From positions 62,001 through 126,000 of the forward strand of contig BDSL01000041.1 in the NCBI GenBank assembly GCA_003116995.1: 64,000 nt of DNA, read 5' to 3'. Made by a program: the position numbers and the translations under genes. Positions 23,782 to 36,958 of the stretch are shown here, one piece after another. This DNA is from Yamagishiella unicocca. Taxonomy: Eukaryota > Chlorophyta > Chlorophyceae > Chlamydomonadales > Volvocaceae. A model generated the notes under the pieces. It was not told the DNA's origin, ran no database searches, and saw only the letters and a list, made by a program, of their open reading frames with translations. Position 1 is the first letter of the stretch. Each line of letters begins with the position of its first letter.

Positions 23782-26049
23782 TAAATCGGCTACGCGGTAT
23801 GACGGCGCGAACAAGCTCACACTGTGCCAATTGGCCTAAGTACTGATGTTTAACAACCATTGGAATGGATTCGGTAATGGTTCGGAATTATTCTTATACT
23901 GATGCGCACATCACAGCTTCAACCACGTTCTCGTACGCGCCAACGTAGAGCATTTGTGAAAGTGTAACTCAGTCAGCGTATCAAACCACACATTGTGTAT
24001 ATGCTTTTTCAGCAGATAGTAGAAGGCTTTCGACATAATCGGAGTTTGATGGCAAAGTGTTTGTTTGGTGAACTAGGCTATGCGCCATGCGTATAGAGTT
24101 GTAAACCTCCTTGAGGTATAACGTCAAAATTGTGCCATATATCCGTGCGCCAGGCTATACCCTATGCGCCTCTTTCACAGGACCAGCCACATTCCAGTGC
24201 GCCTTGGAAAGGATACGTCTTTGAGCAGTATAGTAGCTCCTTTGAAGCCGGAATAGTTGATGCCAGAGTGCCGTGCGGGGTTTGAGTGCAAGCTTTTCAC
24301 GAAGTGACAGGAATGGTAGGCAGCGTTCGGACTGTCGGGCCACCAAGCTACTAAGCTTCGCCGTGTCGATCCCTACATGCGGTGGTGCACGTGCCGATTC
24401 TAAAGGGGGCCAAGAGCCGGGGACTTGGAGCCACACGGGGGCATCGGTTGAGGGTCGGTCGGTATTGCTGGCCGTTGTGTGCGTTGTGGTGTGTGACTGC
24501 GCACATGGGCACGAGTGTTACCTGGGGCCAAGCCTGGCCAGTTTTGAGGTTGCAAGTTGTATGGCGGAAGCATGCCGTTGCAACTGAGGATTCCGCATGT
24601 GTGTTGGGCGAATCATGGCGAATCGCGCTAGTGCAGTGGTGAGGGTTAGGGCTTGGCAGCATGGCAGGGCTTGGCCCCGATCAGGTATAGAAAAGCATGC
24701 GCCCCCGACATTGGCGCGATGCAGAGACATACCAACTGATCCCAGGTGATCCTATAATCCCCTAACACTACAGAGACTTAGCGACGCACCAACTGATCTA
24801 GGCTGTTCATGGCGAGTATGCTCATGATGTAAGCGTATGCGCGCTCGTGTCGCAGCGATTTCTTAGGGGGGCTCCAAATGGGCTGTGCTCTAATAGGTCT
24901 GGTGGTCTCCCTAATCAGTAGTGTGCCGTACACAATCCTTGCAACCCCTGCCATCTCCAACAGCAACCCTGGATCAATAGGGCCTGTTGCGTGCTGCATG
25001 CATCCGAAAAGTTTCTGCCCATTTCTGCCGGCTTCGACGGGGTGCTTACGAATCTTATAGTCCATGTTTTCCCCGAGTTTCTTTTCGTACGGCATTAGGT
25101 AGTTCTGGTGTCATTTCGACGCGCGTGATAGCCCCTTTACAATTTGTCAGCGTTTGGAGAGCCGTACCTTGGTACTGGTCTCTGAGGAATGCGTGTAAGA
25201 GTGATCGCACTGCTGTTGTGTCAGGGTTGTGTCGTTGCGAGCCGCTAGATGCCTCACTGGTTGGCTTCAGGACTAATTTGGCACCCGTGAAACCCCGCGC
25301 CTCTAAAGAGCTCTTCCATAATGGTTCCGCACTGGGAGGTAGAAATGGGAGGTGTCGAACTGGATGCAACAATCCAGAGTGTTCGCCCACGCTAACGCCT
25401 TAGAGCCCAGGCTGCCTGCCTTAGCCGCTAGGTGACGGCGCGTAGCTTTCCCAGCTCAAAGCACAGCAGATGATCCCAGGGTGATTTTGAAAATACATCT
25501 TGTATTGTCGTCAGACTGGTGCATTCCGCAGTGAGGCACTGTACAAGTTGACACAATGTTTCAGTACATATGTACTGCAATGTAGGCTTGCTTGAAGTGC
25601 CAGCGCGGGCTGCAGTAAAAGTACGCAACCTTTCCTCATACCCCACTAAAGAATGTTACGAAGGCGTCGACCCGCTGCGGCGGGGGCCTTCGTCGGCGAC
25701 GACGATGACCCCAAGAAGCAGCTCTCCAGAGGCAGTCGGGCAACGCTTGCCAAGATTAGGTAAGGGTTGAGACGCAAAGCCTGGTTAAAGCAAACGATGC
25801 CTGTAGGCAGTCATAGACAGCCCGACACGTTCAGCAAGTGGTCGGACAATGGTTCGGTGCGCTTTATCCTCCTGTTAAACTGCTGTCTATCGCTTATGTA
25901 ACGTAAATCTGCATCTCTCGCATGACCGGCGCAGAGTTCTGGCAAAGACGCTCATCGCTGCGGTGTGGTCTGCTGTCAACCCCTCCTCTGAAGTTCGTAG
26001 CCAGGAGTACAGCGAGTAAGAAAGTTAATAGCTGCGCCGGTAATCTAAG
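23782..26049. other. Intergenic, AT-richer, no gene recognised
   Basis: Separates the divergent GDPD and membrane-protein genes. The 23,840-24,150 part is the most AT-rich stretch noticed. Three minus-strand open frames (24155-24436, 24778-25095, 25055-25390) have no GC3 bias or known motif and are not called as genes. A short phrase ACCAACTGATC recurs near 24730 and 24788. Confidence 0.45.
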
Positions 26050-29000
26050 ATGCACGGACTGCTTGACCTCTTTCGGTCGGACTGGAACCTAAATGTAAGG
26101 GCACCGTGGCCACGGTGGCTGATGCAACCCCAGGTCCCGATGCGGATTGGGTCTTTGTTACGCACAACTTCCGCGACTCATATCAGAAGGTGCGGGTGAT
26201 TCGACGTCCACCCCCCCTCCACTCTGGCTGTCCTGCAGGTTCCTCACCCAGAAGGTGAAAGGCCTGACCATCGGATGGCACCTCTTCCGCACCGTAACCG
26301 AGGGAGCCTTTCTTGTGGTGGGTCACATGAAACGAAGCAGCTCTGGGCACATGCGTGGCCCTTTTCCTCGTTCCCCGCTTCCCCGCGCCGGGCCCTCCCC
26401 CATCCCCCAAAATCCGTCTATGCGGGAGCGGCGGACAGCGATATGCCCGCACAGCTGGAGTACGGATGGATGCCTCAGACCCAGCGCCCGGATAGCAGTT
26501 GCCGCTGGGGGTACGGTCATAGGCAGCCGGAGGACGGCAAACCACTGTGGGCACACCCCGCCATCACGCCCGATGTTGCGATGACACCCGACGGTGTCTG
26601 GCCTGCGCCGCCCCCACCTCTGAAGACGCACCCGCCGATTCCGCGCTGCGCCCGCAGACGCACGGCCTGACGACCAGCACGGTCGTCGTACAGGTATTCT
26701 GGTGTATGAGCGTCAGCTCGGTGCTCCTGCACTTCCTGCGCAACACCGCATGGGCGCGGTGGCGCGAAAACATCTGCGTCTGGAGCAACATCGTGTACGG
26801 CATCATCACCGTGCTCAAGGTCTTTCATCTGGTGCCTCGCCTCCCCAACGAGAACAACTACATGTTCAAGCACTGCTTTCTCACCATGGCGGATGCGGCG
26901 TTCAGTCAGGTGCTTGCGGCTCCTGTGGGGGGGGCGAGCAGCGCTTCTCGGGCCCACATGCCGGGGAGCGCATGTGGCGCCAGGCGGCGTGCAGTGCGGG
27001 GCGCGGGGCTGGCTGGCTGCTCAGAGCCAGCAGCACCGTTGAATGGACGGGCGACAAATGGGTATAATATACAGTTGTTGGTGTTTGTCGGCGATGAGGG
27101 TGGTGGGGGTGGTGCGTTCTGGCGATGGGTTCAAGGGAGAGGGGCCATAGTAAGGAGAAGTAGGGCGATATGAATGAAAATGGCCGAACCACGCAGGAAC
27201 GCACGGAATGATCTGGGTCGGGCGCATAATGGGACACCGAGTTTCTCACTTCGCTGCGTACGCGTGCAGCCAGGGGCCTTCTGACAACTTGACCAGGTTG
27301 CTCGGCATCGCTGGCTGGCGCCTCAAGCGGTGCTCCCCTTCCTCCTCGCCTACCGCGCGCGCTAACCCCCTTTCCACCTCGGCCTCCCCTCCCCCTCGGC
27401 TTCCCCGCCGCCGTCCGCAGACCGCCGTTCACAGGCAGTACATCGTCCAGTTTGTTGAGGCCGTCATCCGTATCATCGTGTGGCGCCGCTACCACGTGCT
27501 GCCCGACATGCCCACCTGGGGTATCATCGCCATCAGCCTCGCCTGGCAGGCCTGGCTGGTGACCTTCTCATCCATTCTGCAGGCCCGCAACGTCAGCGCC
27601 TTCCTGCACCAGCGCACCGCCGCTGCCGCCACATCCTCCTCCGCCGCCGCCGGCTCCTCCACCTCCGCGGCTGTGGCCTCGTCCTCCTCCTCCGGCGCCG
27701 CCGCGGCCGCCGCACCAGTTGCCGCCGCCGTTGCCACAAGCAGCTCCGGAGCCGAGCCCTCTGCTCCCGGCGCCGGCGACGCGCAGCAGCTGCCCGCAGT
27801 GGCGGAGGTGTCGGTCAGCCGGCTCATCACCACGCTGACGAACCCCAAGCTGACCGTGCGCCCCATGCGGAACCCTCGAGGCCGCATCGGTGCCGCGCCT
27901 GCCGCCAGCGGTGCCCAGGCGCTGCCCCTGGCCATGTTGGGCGGGGCGGGGGGTGCTGGAGCGGCATTTGGGGCAAGCGCGCAGCACGCAGCACGGGACG
28001 GCAGGTCGGTGCTGCGAGTGGGAGTGCGGAGAGGGCCCGGGGTGGGGGAGTGCTGAGAGGGCCCGGGGTGGGGGAGTGCTGAGAGGGCCCGGGGTGGGGG
28101 TGGGGGTGCGGCAGACAAAATGCCCATGATGGGTCCTATCTTCCTTCCTTTCACGTACGTATACGGTACGGAAGTAACTCCCTTATTTCGTTGCCTTGTC
28201 AGGCGGACCATTCCCGGGCCTCCATTTCGTGCGCACTAAGGTTAGCTGTAGACCCAGCTGGCCCCTTCTCAGCCTTTGCGCCGCTCCCCTCCTGCCCTCC
28301 CGAACGCTCGCAGCGTCGCCATCAGCGCCGCCCAGACCCGCTACATGCGGGCGCTGCGCAGCGTGGCGAGGGGCCCCTCCAGCTACGTGCTGCTCGCGCA
28401 CCAGCGCCGCCAGGTGGGCATTGGTCGCCAGGGGGTCGGAGAGCAGGAACAGCCTCGCTGTCAAGAGGTCCTTGCCTTGCCGTACTCTCCCTAGCTGCCG
28501 TGCACGTGTGTGTCCGTCGCCCGGACCCACTCCCGCCGCCCGGAGCCCCCCAACTCCTTATAAACACCAGCTACACTTTCCATGTCGAGTAACCGGTCCT
28601 TTTCTGGTAACCCTCCGCGCTCGCCGCCCAGGCTGGTGGCCCGCAGTGCGCCTCGGCTCAGTTCTACTTGCCCAGCGCCAACCCCGACATGCTGTCGGGC
28701 AACTGGGTCGACAAGCTGGCGAGCGCCATTGCGGAGGGGTGAGGCGCTCTCTGGGAGGGGCGCAGTGAGGCGCGCTGGGTTACGTCAGCGCCGCTGGGGC
28801 GAGCGGGGCTGCGGGGAGGATGCCAGGTCGTGGATTGTCCGCTACGGCGGCTGTGTCACCGGGAAGCAACGGCCGACGTGAAGGGATGCCTGCCGCGTGC
28901 GAATACGATACATGCATGTGGGCGGCAGGGTCGGGTTCGAGGGAAACCCGTGGATGTCCTAAAAAACCCGTTTGAAACAGAAGTTTTGAGATGCATGCTG

Positions 29001-32000
29001 GAGAACTGGGTTGGGGATACGAAAGCCGAAGGTCGTAATATGACCTTTGGCGGCTAAGCTATATCGGCTACGGCGAGGCGCAAGGAAGCGAGGACCCCAC
29101 GCGACGCACGGGAAGTTTTCGCAGAATCGGTTTTGGGCGCTAGTAGGAAAACTGTGGGAGTTGGGGCGCTATGGGAGAGCGGCCATCGCGGTCCGGTCCC
29201 AGTCCCAGTCCTAGTCGGAGTCCCCGTCCCGACCCGCCCGAATACCGACCAGATGCGTGAGGAAGCCGGTCATTACCAGAGGAGGTCCGCTGTCGTCCAG
29301 GAGAGCAGGCCGAAGCCGCGCCGCGCCGCCATGGGGGACGCGAAAGCCTAGACGCAGGTCCCGACGCCCGCAGACAAGAACGCAACGACTAGCAGAAAAC
29401 TACCAGAACAGAGGCCCAACCCAGCGGCGGAACAGGGCCCAGAGCGGGTGGGGAAAGCGGTCGACGCGAAGCATGCGGGCAGGGGGCAGCAGGGGGGCGT
29501 TAGAAACAGTATCCAGGCGCTGAGCGGGTGCACAGGGGTCAAAGCAACGAAGAGGCCCCAGCGGCGCGGCGAAAGAGGCGGAGGCAGGAAAGGGGAGGAC
29601 GGATATACGGGGAGACGGGTACGACGCGGGCTGGTACGGCGGCGTACGGCGTTGGACGGCGGAGGCCTGTACGACGGAGGGAGGAAGTGAGAAGATATGG
29701 GGCGTGAAGATGCGGGACAGGGGGCGAGGCGAGCACGGGTCGGGGTGTAAAGAGACAGCCACCACAGTAACATGCAGGCAGCGCGCGCGCAAGTCGTGCT
29801 TCTGTCCTTGCGACCCCCCGCCCGCCAGCGAATGCCAGCTCCCGGTTCCCTGCCCTCCTGCCAAGTGCTTCTTCAGCACTATGCCCCCTGACCGTAACCC
29901 TCCGGTGAGACCCTGCCAGCCAGCCTCCAGCCAACCTCCCTCCTCCCCTTCCCCTACGGTCTTTCCTCACCACCACTCCGGTCCCCTTGCCTCGCTCTCC
30001 ACCGCCCAGAGCGCCCGGCTGGCAGGTGGTCAACGCGTGTGTGCGCCAGGGCAGTCTCATCGTGCACCTGGACTTGGTCTACTCGGGTCGTGCGCCTCCG
30101 GCGGCGGGAGGCGCCTGCGCCGCCAGCACTGTCGAAGCACCCTGGGCCTCAGCCGCACAGAGCCAGTACCAGCTGGACGCGGAGCAGCCGTTCCGCTCGG
30201 CCGTGGCTGCGTCGGCGGGTGCCCCGGACGCCAGCAAGGAGGTCCTCGATGGTGGGTGCAAGCCCCCCTGCGTGTCAGGTGCCGAGTGAGGGGCCTCGTA
30301 CAGCCCGGGCGTATAAATGTACCGCCGAGCCGCGGAGGTTCACGGAGTATTTATATTAAGCTTTCGTTGTGCGGACCTGAGTCGCGATGTGAGAACAGCC
30401 GCGCAAACTTGTTGTGTGGGCCTGCTGGTCCATGCGTGCAGGCAACCCCGGAGGAAGGTGGGCGAAAGGCTCGCCTTCTGCTCCCTGCCCTCTGCGGTCT
30501 GTCTAGCCTTTGGGAAATCCCTCTGCCCCGGCTTCCCATCTGCTCATCGCCCCGCCTATATTGCGAACCTCAACGCACTCCCTCTCCCCGCCCCACACAC
30601 ACGCGTCGAGTGTAACCGGGTCTTTTCGCAACCAACACTCCCCACGGCCGCCCCTCACTTCTGGACCACCACCTTCACCGCCCTTGTTGGCCTTGGATTC
30701 GCGGATTATCCTATAACCCCACCGTCGGCGCCCTCTCCCTGCCCACCCCAGACTACATGAGCGGCATGAGCGCCGAGTGCCTGATGGAGCTGCTGGGCCT
30801 CCCCCCGGACCTCCCCGCCGGCCCCGGCAGCCCCGTCTCCGTGCAGCTGGGAGACCGCCTCCAGTACCTGCAGCCCACCTCCGCACAGCCCGACTCCGCC
30901 GCCGCCGCCATACCCGCCAACAGCGTCCTCTCCAGCAACTCCACCAGCGCCGCTAGCAACAGCACCCTCACCACCACCACCACCTCCGAGGAAGCCGCCG
31001 ACGCCGACGCTGTCCTCATCGCACCCTCCGCCGCCGCTGCCGCCGCGCCCTGGCCCTGGCCCTTCTGGCAGCCCCTGCTCGACGCCATTCGCCTGGCGCT
31101 GAGCCCTGCAGCCGAGCTCCGCAGCCCCGCCTACGCCACCTTCCTGGCCTCCCGCGTGGGGCCGCTGCACCTGGCCTACGCCTCCTTCATATGCCTCAAC
31201 GCGCTGGTCTTTATCGTGGTCCGCTCCGCGGACGGCATCAACCCGGTCACCATGTCGCTCTTCTTGTCGGCGGAGCTGATGACCCTGGGCGCGCACCTGG
31301 CGTGGGGCCCCGCGGCCTGGCGGGCCCGCCGCTCCGCGCTGGTGTACGCGGGCGTGCTGCTGCGCACGGTGCAGATGGCGGCGTGTACGACAGGCTACAT
31401 GCCGCACGTCCTGCGGGTGGGTGCGCGGGGGAGGGGGTTTAGGCTTGGGAGAGGAAAAACCCGTTAGTAAGCGGCAGGGTGCGGTTACCGCCGCCGAGGG
31501 AGGAAGCCCGTGGGTCGGCGCTTTTAAGTACAACCGGCGAGAGGAGAACAGCGTTTGGGACGCCTGTGTGTGTATTTTTATTCTGGAAGAGAGGGCCTGG
31601 TTTAGGCACCTGAAGCAGGTGGAGTTCCGCCGGAGGGGGGGGGAGGGCCATAAGGGGGCACAGGGAACGGCAGGGGAGTGGCACAGCTGGGCTGGGTAGT
31701 GTGTTTGCTCGTTAGGGAGATTGCGGCTGTTGGGAGGGTGCGGCGGGTGGTGGTGCGCGCGGCGCTCGCGGTTTTGGGTCTGTTGCCATCGGCCTATCAG
31801 GCGGTGCCGTGTTGCGGAGGTGCGTTGCTGCGTCCTCATCCTGCCGCCGTGCCGTTGCCGCTGCCTCGGGACCCTCACCCTGGCCGGTCGCCTTCCGCCG
31901 CTGTCACCCCGGCAGGACGGCGACTGCGTCTCGGGTCGCTGGGTGCAGAAGGTGGTGCTCATCACAACGCTGCAGGCGCTGTGCATGCAGGTGGGTGGGT

Positions 32001-35000
32001 GGGTGGGTGAGCGACGGGAGGACAGGGTTCGACTTGGGAGGCCGCGAGCCGGTCGGACTGCCCGGCAGAGGGGGCGAGAGGTTAGAAGGGTCTCATCATA
32101 TTCCAACCACAACACCAACACGACGACCGCCATCATCACCCATCACCGCCACCACCGCCACTGTTATGTCACCCGCTGCACTCACCGCAACCCGACTTCG
32201 TTCCCTCGTCCTCGTCCATCCCTTGGCCGTCCCTTGCGCCACCTCTCCAGCACCACCGAAGCTCCTTTCCCCTCCCCTAAACCTCCCCCCCCACCACCAC
32301 CTTTGTCCCTCACCCTTCCCGCCTCCAGCCGCCTGTCCGCACCTTCTTCCTGGTCCGCCTGCCGTCCGTGCTGCTGTCCATCCACGTCCACGTCTACGTC
32401 TGCCAGGTCAAGATGCCGCTGCTGTACGCCATGGCCATGCACTTCGGCTGGGAGGGCATGCTGTTTGTCATCTCGTCGTACCTCCAGGTGGGCCACCTCG
32501 CGCTGAGGTCTTGCTTACTGGTGCGCAGCTAGTACTGCTGCGACACCGTTGGGATGTGGGGTGCGGGAGGAGTTGCGCGATGTGCGGCGCCAGCAGGCCA
32601 AGGACGCACGGCCGCTGAGGGGCTTCTGCGCGAGGCCGTTTCGTCGCTGAACGCAGCAAGCAGCGTCATGACTTGAGCAGCAGCGTGTCTCGAGACCGTA
32701 AATCGCAGCCATAAACTCGTAGCCATGGGTGTCATGTACTTGAGGCTGCCGTCCCGGTCTTCTCGCCACCCCCTCCGCTTCCCGGCCCCCCACAGTACCG
32801 CCACCTGGACGCCTTCACCCGCCGAAACCAGAAGGGAGGCAAGGGGGGCGAGGGCGGCGAGGGCGAGGGCAGGCTGCTCGACAAATCCGCTGCCAGCACT
32901 AGCGGTGGCTGCAGCTGCGCCCAGGCCGCAGCCGCAGACGAAGCCGAGCTGAAGGCGACACCGGCTGCCACCGTCGCTGCGCCTACGACCCTGGCTGAGC
33001 CCGCCGTTGAGGTACGCCCCTCCCTCCTGCTCCTACCTCAATGCGCCTAGCATAAATCGCTCCGAAGCCTTCGTACGTTCGTGCCTCGAACTTCCCGCGT
33101 CGCAACCCTGCCCGCAGGCCGCCGCCGTTGACGCGGTGTGCGTCCCGGCGGCCGCTGCCGCCGCCGCCGCCGGTGTCGCCCCCGCCGCCGACCCCGCCGC
33201 TGCCACCTCCGATGACCCGGTGGACGTGTCCCTCAGCTCCCCGGTCGTGGCCATGGTGCCGCGGCGCGCCGCCCACCTGCAGCTGCACTTCACGTGCACC
33301 CCCGCGGTCGTGGACGAGCTGCAGGTGCGCAGGGGAAGCGGATTGCGGGACCCAGATCTAGATCCAGATCGCCCCCATTCCTAGTGCTTGATCCAATAAA
33401 AGGCCTGGGCGTCGTGCGCGCGGGCTCTTCGACGGCTGTTGGGAGGTGCTGCGACGCGTGCGGCTTGAGGCAGCGGATGGTTCATCAGGGGCCTGGCCCC
33501 TCAGGTGTCCAGCTGCAGTCTGACCAGGGACCTCGTCCTCCACGTGTTATGTGCCCTACTCGAATCGCCCGCCACCCCCTCAAATCCCCCTCCCACCTCA
33601 GCCGCCCCCCCCAACCAAGTTCTCCAGCATGCACCTCCAAACATCTGTTTTTAAGGGATTTTTCCTTCCATGCACGTGTTTCCTCGCCACCCGCCGCAGG
33701 TGGTCCTCCGCCACATCAACCCGGCCTCCATGGCCACGGGCGTGCACACCGCTCACGCGATCCGCGACATCACGCACGCGCTGGCAGCGCCCATCGGCGC
33801 CGCCGCCGCGCCGCCGCACGTGGCCGCGCCCTTCACCGTGGAGCTGACGCTGGTGGCCTCACCCGTCGACATGCCCGGCCTGGTGCACGTGGAGATCTGG
33901 CGCGGCCGCCGCCGGGTGTGCACTCACCCCGTGCTGCTGGCGGCGGCGCCGGCGGCTGGCGCCGCCAGCGCCGGCATGTCCATGCTCAACACCTGCACCG
34001 CCATGATCAGCGAGACCGGCGGCGCCGCCAGCGGCAACTGGCTGGACGACGTGCGCTGCTACGTCGAGGGACTGAAGGAGCAGGGCCACGAGGCAGCCGC
34101 GGACCAGTTTTTGGAGGAGCTGGGCGGCTGGCTGGCGCAGGCGGCGGCGGTCGAGCGCGGCCTGACGGCGAGCGGTCCTGGCAGCGCGGGCGCTGCCGCC
34201 GCACCTCGCGTTGCCAACGTGCTTTACTTCCACGGCCACGGCAGTGAGTTTATGTACGTGAAGCCGCGCCGGGTCTCGGGTGCTGGCCGCGCAGCCGGCA
34301 CAGGCGCTGGGGCGGCGGCGGCGCCGCTTCAGGACGCTCTCCAGGGGACCCTCCGTCAGCTGCTGCTGTGCCAGGGGTCGATGCTGCTGGCGGTCTCGGT
34401 GGAGGCGGCGTGCGTGTCGCTGTCGGACTACCTGATGGGCCTTATGGTCGGGCAGCTGGGCGCGACGGTGCCGGGGCTGCTGGGCGCCGCGCGCACGCCG
34501 GTGACGCAGCTGCCGCTGCTGCACGCCGCCGTCAAGTCGGGCAACACGCAGATGGTGCGGCACGGGGTGATGTGGGCTGGGCCTGGCCTGGCTTGGCCTG
34601 GCCTGGCTTGGTTAGCGAGGGAAATTCGTGTGGTGACACCTAGGAGGCGAAGAAAATGGAAGGGCTTGGCTTGTGTGGGACCAAGCGTACCGGCACCGGG
34701 GGTGCCATAGTCGGAGCGGCATGGCAGCGGCGCTGCTGTCTTCTTGCAAGCTGCTGAAGCCAGGGCTGCCAGAAGCCCCTTCAGACTTAAGACGCTAAAG
34801 CTTCCCTGGCCCTTATCTCTCACCGTGAACCAATCCCCGTGCTGGCCTCTTGCTGGCCTCTTGCTGGCTGGCTGCTGCCCCGCAGGTGGACCTGGTCGCG
34901 GAGTGGTGCGCCAGCGCCGGAGTGAAGGACATCTGGGGCGACGAGGCGGCCATCATGGCCGTATCGCTCGAGTCGGCGGCGGGTGCCGGTGACGTCATCA

Positions 35001-36958
35001 CCAGCGAGGCTATGAACACGGGCGGCGCGCGCAGGTGCGGCCAGGGTCAGCCAGCAGCAGCAGCCAGCAGCAGCAGCAGCCAGCAGCAACCCAACGGAAG
35101 AAAGGAGACGGAATGCGATGCATGTCCGTGAGCTGACAGGCCGCGTGTTGGTATCAAAACTTGCCACGTAGCCTGTACTGGCAACCGTCAGGAGTGCAAG
35201 GGTGCAGTGGGTCCGGGACCGGGGTTGCTACACCTCCGCCGCCCACCTGCCGCCCGCTGCATTCACTTCCCTGCTGCGCTGACGCTACCCCACCGCCGCA
35301 CCCTGCAGACGCTCCCACTCCAAGCACACCACCACGAGCTCCCCCTTCCGCTCCTTCGAGGGGGAGAGGCTGCCGAGCAGCGACGCGGCCAATCCGACCA
35401 CGCAATTCTTGCGGAGCGCCGCAGCAGCGGACAGCGGCACGGGCAGTGTCAGGTCCGTTGCTGGGGTTGACAGAACCCTTGCGCTCACCTCCTCCTCATA
35501 GCCCATCTTCTTCCAGGCTTTCGTCATCGCTGCTTGTCGGTCCACGGGTTGTGATTACACGGGGTAGAGGAGTGTAACTGCTGGCCTGCTGGCAACGCGC
35601 CCCGGTCGTCCGTGAAGCGCATCACCTGCCCTCCCCTCACCTACCCACTCCTCCTCCCGCTGCCCCCCCTTCCATCCCTCTGAGCCCTCCCCACTCTCCC
35701 CCTCTCCAGCATGCATCTCGAAACGTCTTTCCAAAACGTTTTCTCTCGCATCCACGGGTCTTCCTCTCCCCCCCTGCAGGTCCTTCACCGACCACATTCA
35801 CCCCAACAGCCTGTTGCTGAGCTGCGCATCCGAGTCCTCCAACGGAGGCGCCGACGCCGACAAGGAGAAGGAAGCACTCATGTGCCAGGATGTCCCCTTC
35901 AAGATCATCAACTTCCGCGCCAGCAGCCGCACCGTATGCAGCGTGGAGCCCACCGCGGCCAGCAGCGAGTGCGCGGGGGCGGAGATGGCGGGAAGCGACA
36001 GCAGTGGCTCCCGCCGCGGCTCCCTGGACAGCGTGCTGGACGGCGGTGTGATCGTGCTGACGCCGCTGCACCTGTCGCTGGTGCTGGGGGACGAGGGCCG
36101 CCTGGCAAACCACATCCTCAAGACCTACCCGGAGGTGAGTGCGGCCGGGCCGGCGAAGCTGTCAGAGGCGGCAACGATATTATGACTGTACTGTTACTAT
36201 TACTAGCAAGAGGGAAGGTCCGGACGCGCGCTGAGGCTGTAGAGTGGGCGCGGTGCCGTGGGTGCGCCCGTAGTGCTGTCAGGCTGCATGCGCGGCTGAG
36301 CGGGCGGAGGACCGTCCCGCGCTGCGCCGTCCCGCCGCGCTGCACGACGCAAATGATCGACCTGCCTTGGAGGGGCATCAAGGGTGGAGTCGCGAAACTC
36401 ATTGCCTAGGTGGCTCACAGCGGCTGCGAGCCACGACCCTCTCGACCGTGTCTCGCCGAAAACGCCAACCTTCTGGTATAAATTTATTTTACCCCGCCTG
36501 TTTGTTGCAACGCGCTGGTGGCCGTGACGCTCCCACCTCAGGCGTACGAGCTGTGGCGAATGAGCCAGCCACACGCGGACCCGGATTCGACGACGGGCGG
36601 CGTCGGCAACGACCCCAACAGAGCCTACAGCCCGAACCCAACAAGCATGGACTCGAACCCGGCATCATCAGCTGCTAATGCGGTAGCGGCCGCCGGCCCG
36701 GCGACGCGACCGGCTCAGGGAAGCCTCGCAGCGCTGTTGCACCCCATGGGGGCCTACAGCAGCCTGCCTGGCTTGGGTCGTGCCGCAGCGGATCGTTACA
36801 ACCACGGCCTGGTAAATGGTGCCGATGGCTTCGAGTCCATGGATGCGGATTCGCTGCAGAGCATGAGCCTAAGCGATGTGGCCTTTTTGGAGGGCATGCG
36901 CTGGGTCGACGATGAGGCGGCGCCGCGGCGTGGTGGCTTCAAGGTCACACGTATGTGA
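26050..36958 (+). CDS. Large multipass membrane protein with SPL-like C-terminal module
   Basis: Seventeen exons join in phase to about 1,585 residues: 26050..26189, 26239..26317, 26658..26909, 27421..28004, 28314..28413, 28632..28738, 30010..30251, 30752..31416, 31916..31990, 32329..32487, 32796..33011, 33118..33324, 33700..34566, 34886..35034, 35309..35452, 35780..36134, 36542..36958. About four hydrophobic helices lie at residues 80-210 and six at 635-800. Between them is WVDKLASAIAEGAPGWQVVN then ACVRQGSLIVHLDLV. The C-terminal half has an IPT-like VELTLVASPVDMPGLVHVEI, an FLEELGGWL block, and ankyrin-like LPLLHAAVKSGNTQMVR and TPLHLSLVLGDEGRLANHIL. That order resembles the region after the SBP domain in large plant SPL proteins, but no SBP zinc fingers are seen. 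Function unknown. Exon 1 is called only by phase and an open start; small exons could be missed. Confidence 0.72.
28029..28106. repeat. 26-bp tandem repeat in membrane-gene intron 4
   Basis: Three copies of a unit containing GAGAGGGCCCGGGGTGGGGG, just after the exon 4 donor. Confidence 0.85.
28575..28612 (-). repeat. Intron-end module, family B (membr. gene intron 5)
   Basis: CATGTCGAGTAACCGGTCCT followed by TTTCTGGTAACCC, inverted to the gene and ending about 20 bases before the acceptor. Confidence 0.45.
28931..29019 (+). repeat. Intron-end module, family A (membr. gene intron 6)
   Basis: A well-preserved full copy: TCGGGTTCGAGGGAAACCCG, AACCCGTTTGAAACAGAAG, TTTTGAGATGCATGCTGGAG, AACTGGGTTGGGG. 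It is gene-sense, 190 bases after the donor of a 1.27-kb intron. It serves as the reference copy for the family. Confidence 0.65.
30597..30640 (-). repeat. Intron-end module, family B (membr. gene intron 7)
   Basis: GCGTCGAGTGTAACCGGGTC then TTTTCGCAACC, inverted to the gene and on the acceptor side. A family C repeat follows at 30695-30722. Confidence 0.4.
31430..31475 (+). repeat. Intron-end module, family B-like (membr. gene intron 8)
   Basis: GGGAGAGGAAAAACCCGTTA then GTAAGCGGCAGGG, gene-sense, starting about 15 bases after the donor. Confidence 0.4.
33611..33690 (-). repeat. Intron-end module, family A (membr. gene intron 12)
   Basis: CCAACCAAGTTCTCCAGCAT GC, then ACATCTGTTTTTAAGGGAT, then TGCACGTGTTTCCTCG. 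Inverted to the gene, ending 10 bases before the acceptor. Confidence 0.55.
35701..35770 (-). repeat. Intron-end module, family A (membr. gene intron 15)
   Basis: CTCCAGCATGCATCTCGAAA CG, then CAAAACGTTTTCTCTCGC, then ATCCACGGGTCTTCCTCTCC. Inverted to the gene, ending about 10 bases before the acceptor. Confidence 0.6.

Noticed and set aside
28931..29019. GGTTCGAGGGAAACC as a tRNA B box or SINE
   Set aside because: The phrase resembles a B box, but no A box, tRNA-like fold or poly(A)/T tail was found, and copies occur with inverted ends; an inverted-repeat element fits better.
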